From assembly GCA_964610765.1 (NCBI GenBank), contig CAZSWS010000113.1, positions 1-5,869 of the forward strand: a DNA stretch of 5,869 nucleotides, in the 5' to 3' direction. Position 1 is the stretch's first letter; each line of letters opens with the position of its first letter. Source of the DNA: CAZSWS01 sp964610765. Its GTDB lineage: Bacteria > Bacteroidota > Bacteroidia > Bacteroidales > Tannerellaceae. Shown here piece by piece: positions 5,229 to 5,869 of this stretch. The position numbers and the translations under genes were made by a program. Below the pieces are notes generated by a model. It saw nothing but the letters and a program-made list of their open reading frames with translations, was not told the DNA's origin and made no database searches.

Positions 5229-5869
5229 ATGAGTAAACTGACTGTTATTCCTACACCCATAGGAAATCTGGAAGACATCACATTGCGTGCCTTAAGGATG
5301 CTTAAAGAAGCTGATTTGATATTATCTGAAGACACACGAACAACCGGCATTTTATTAAAACATTTTGAGATTACCAATCGCTTAATGTCTCATCATAAAT
5401 ACAACGAACATCAAACCGTATCGCAACTCGCAGCACGCATCAAAGCTGGCGAACAAATCGTCTTAGTATCAGATGCCGGCACCCCGGGTATTTCAGATCC
5501 CGGCTTTATGCTGGTCCGTGAGTGTATTAATCAAGGTATAGATGTTGAGTGTCTACCCGGGGCAACGGCCTTGATTCCGGCACTTGTTTGTTCTGGCTTA
5601 CCCAGTGATAAATTTTGCTTTGAAGGTTTTTTACCACAGAAAAAAGGTCGCACAAAAAGGCTTGAAGAATTAGCAGAAGAGAAGCGCACACTTATCTTCT
5701 ATGAGTCTCCATATCGAGTAGTTAAAACGCTGACACAGCTGGCAGAAACTATGGGTGAAGACCGCAAAGTATCTGTATCCAGAGAGCTTACAAAAAAGTT
5801 TGAAGAGACCATACGCGGCACGTTAAAAGACGTAATATCTCATTTTTCCGTGAACGAACCGAGAGGAGA
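5229..5869 (+). CDS. rsmI: 16S rRNA (cytidine(1402)-2'-O)-methyltransferase RsmI, cut at the window end
   Basis: RsmI adds the 2'-O-methyl group to C1402 in helix 44 of 16S rRNA, in the decoding/P-site region; in E. coli it acts with RsmH, which makes the N4 methylation. I translated it by hand: 213 complete codons are visible with no stop. Family features of this tetrapyrrole-methylase-fold enzyme are VIPTPIGNLEDITLRAL (6-22), SEDTR (33-37), VSDAGTPGISDPG (80-92), CLPGATALIPALVCSGLP (108-125), FEGFLPQKKG (131-140) and FYESPYRV (157-164). The sequence ends in NEPRG, just where the family's GE(F/I)VLV strand begins. A short Bacteroidota-type protein would therefore lack perhaps 10-20 residues here; the longer E. 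coli type (286 aa) would lack about 70. The start at ATG 5229 is 8 nt after the preceding stop, without a Shine-Dalgarno sequence. Confidence 0.95.
   Translation, partial: MSKLTVIPTPIGNLEDITLRALRMLKEADLILSEDTRTTGILLKHFEITNRLMSHHKYNEHQTVSQLAARIKAGEQIVLVSDAGTPGISDPGFMLVRECINQGIDVECLPGATALIPALVCSGLPSDKFCFEGFLPQKKGRTKRLEELAEEKRTLIFYESPYRVVKTLTQLAETMGEDRKVSVSRELTKKFEETIRGTLKDVISHFSVNEPRG

Noticed and set aside
5189..5377. 62-codon minus-strand frame over the start of rsmI
   Set aside because: Antisense to the clear RsmI N-terminus, with no supporting signal.
1..5869. Mobile element, CRISPR array, tRNA, defence or toxin-antitoxin system
   Set aside because: I found no direct-repeat arrays, terminal inverted repeats, transposase or integrase motifs, or tRNA-like folds; every long stretch is explained by a chromosomal gene.

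Overview
The window looks like chromosomal DNA from a member of the Bacteroidota, most likely Bacteroidales; I cannot fix the genus. The evidence is AT-rich coding sequence, no usable Shine-Dalgarno sites in front of the genes, Bacteroidetes-type -7 promoter boxes (TAnnTTTG) placed just upstream of gene starts, and a DUF3822-type protein, a family I know from this phylum.

Layout, left to right. A short 5' region with a near-consensus promoter leads into a complete cardiolipin synthase gene (cls, + strand, 87-1526). It runs tail-to-tail into, and overlaps by 29 nt, the minus-strand gene rsmD (16S rRNA m2G966 methyltransferase). Upstream of rsmD on the same strand, with a 4-nt ATGA overlap, is a DUF3822-like gene, so the two form an operon read right to left from a promoter near 2911-2918. 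A 124-nt divergent intergenic region (2895-3018) carries back-to-back promoters. From it a stand-alone RecD-like SF1B helicase gene is read rightwards; its start is better placed at ATG 3019 than at the upstream TTG 2995. A 93-nt gap (4438-4530) with a small hairpin and a full -7 box precedes a second operon: an uncharacterised 229-aa protein (helical N-terminus, acidic Pro/Glu-rich linker, compact C-terminal domain), then after 8 nt rsmI (16S rRNA C1402 2'-O-methyltransferase). rsmI is cut by the window end but is nearly complete.

How the genes fit together: this is a housekeeping neighbourhood of membrane lipid synthesis, rRNA modification and DNA processing, not an obvious accessory island. 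I see no transposase, integrase, CRISPR array, tRNA, rRNA or toxin-antitoxin pair. The most interesting point is that two 16S methyltransferases acting near the ribosomal P site (RsmD and RsmI) each sit directly behind a poorly characterised gene. Other points of note are the very short predicted 5' leaders, the convergent overlap of cls and rsmD, and the start correction for the helicase. I found no convincing undescribed multi-gene system.
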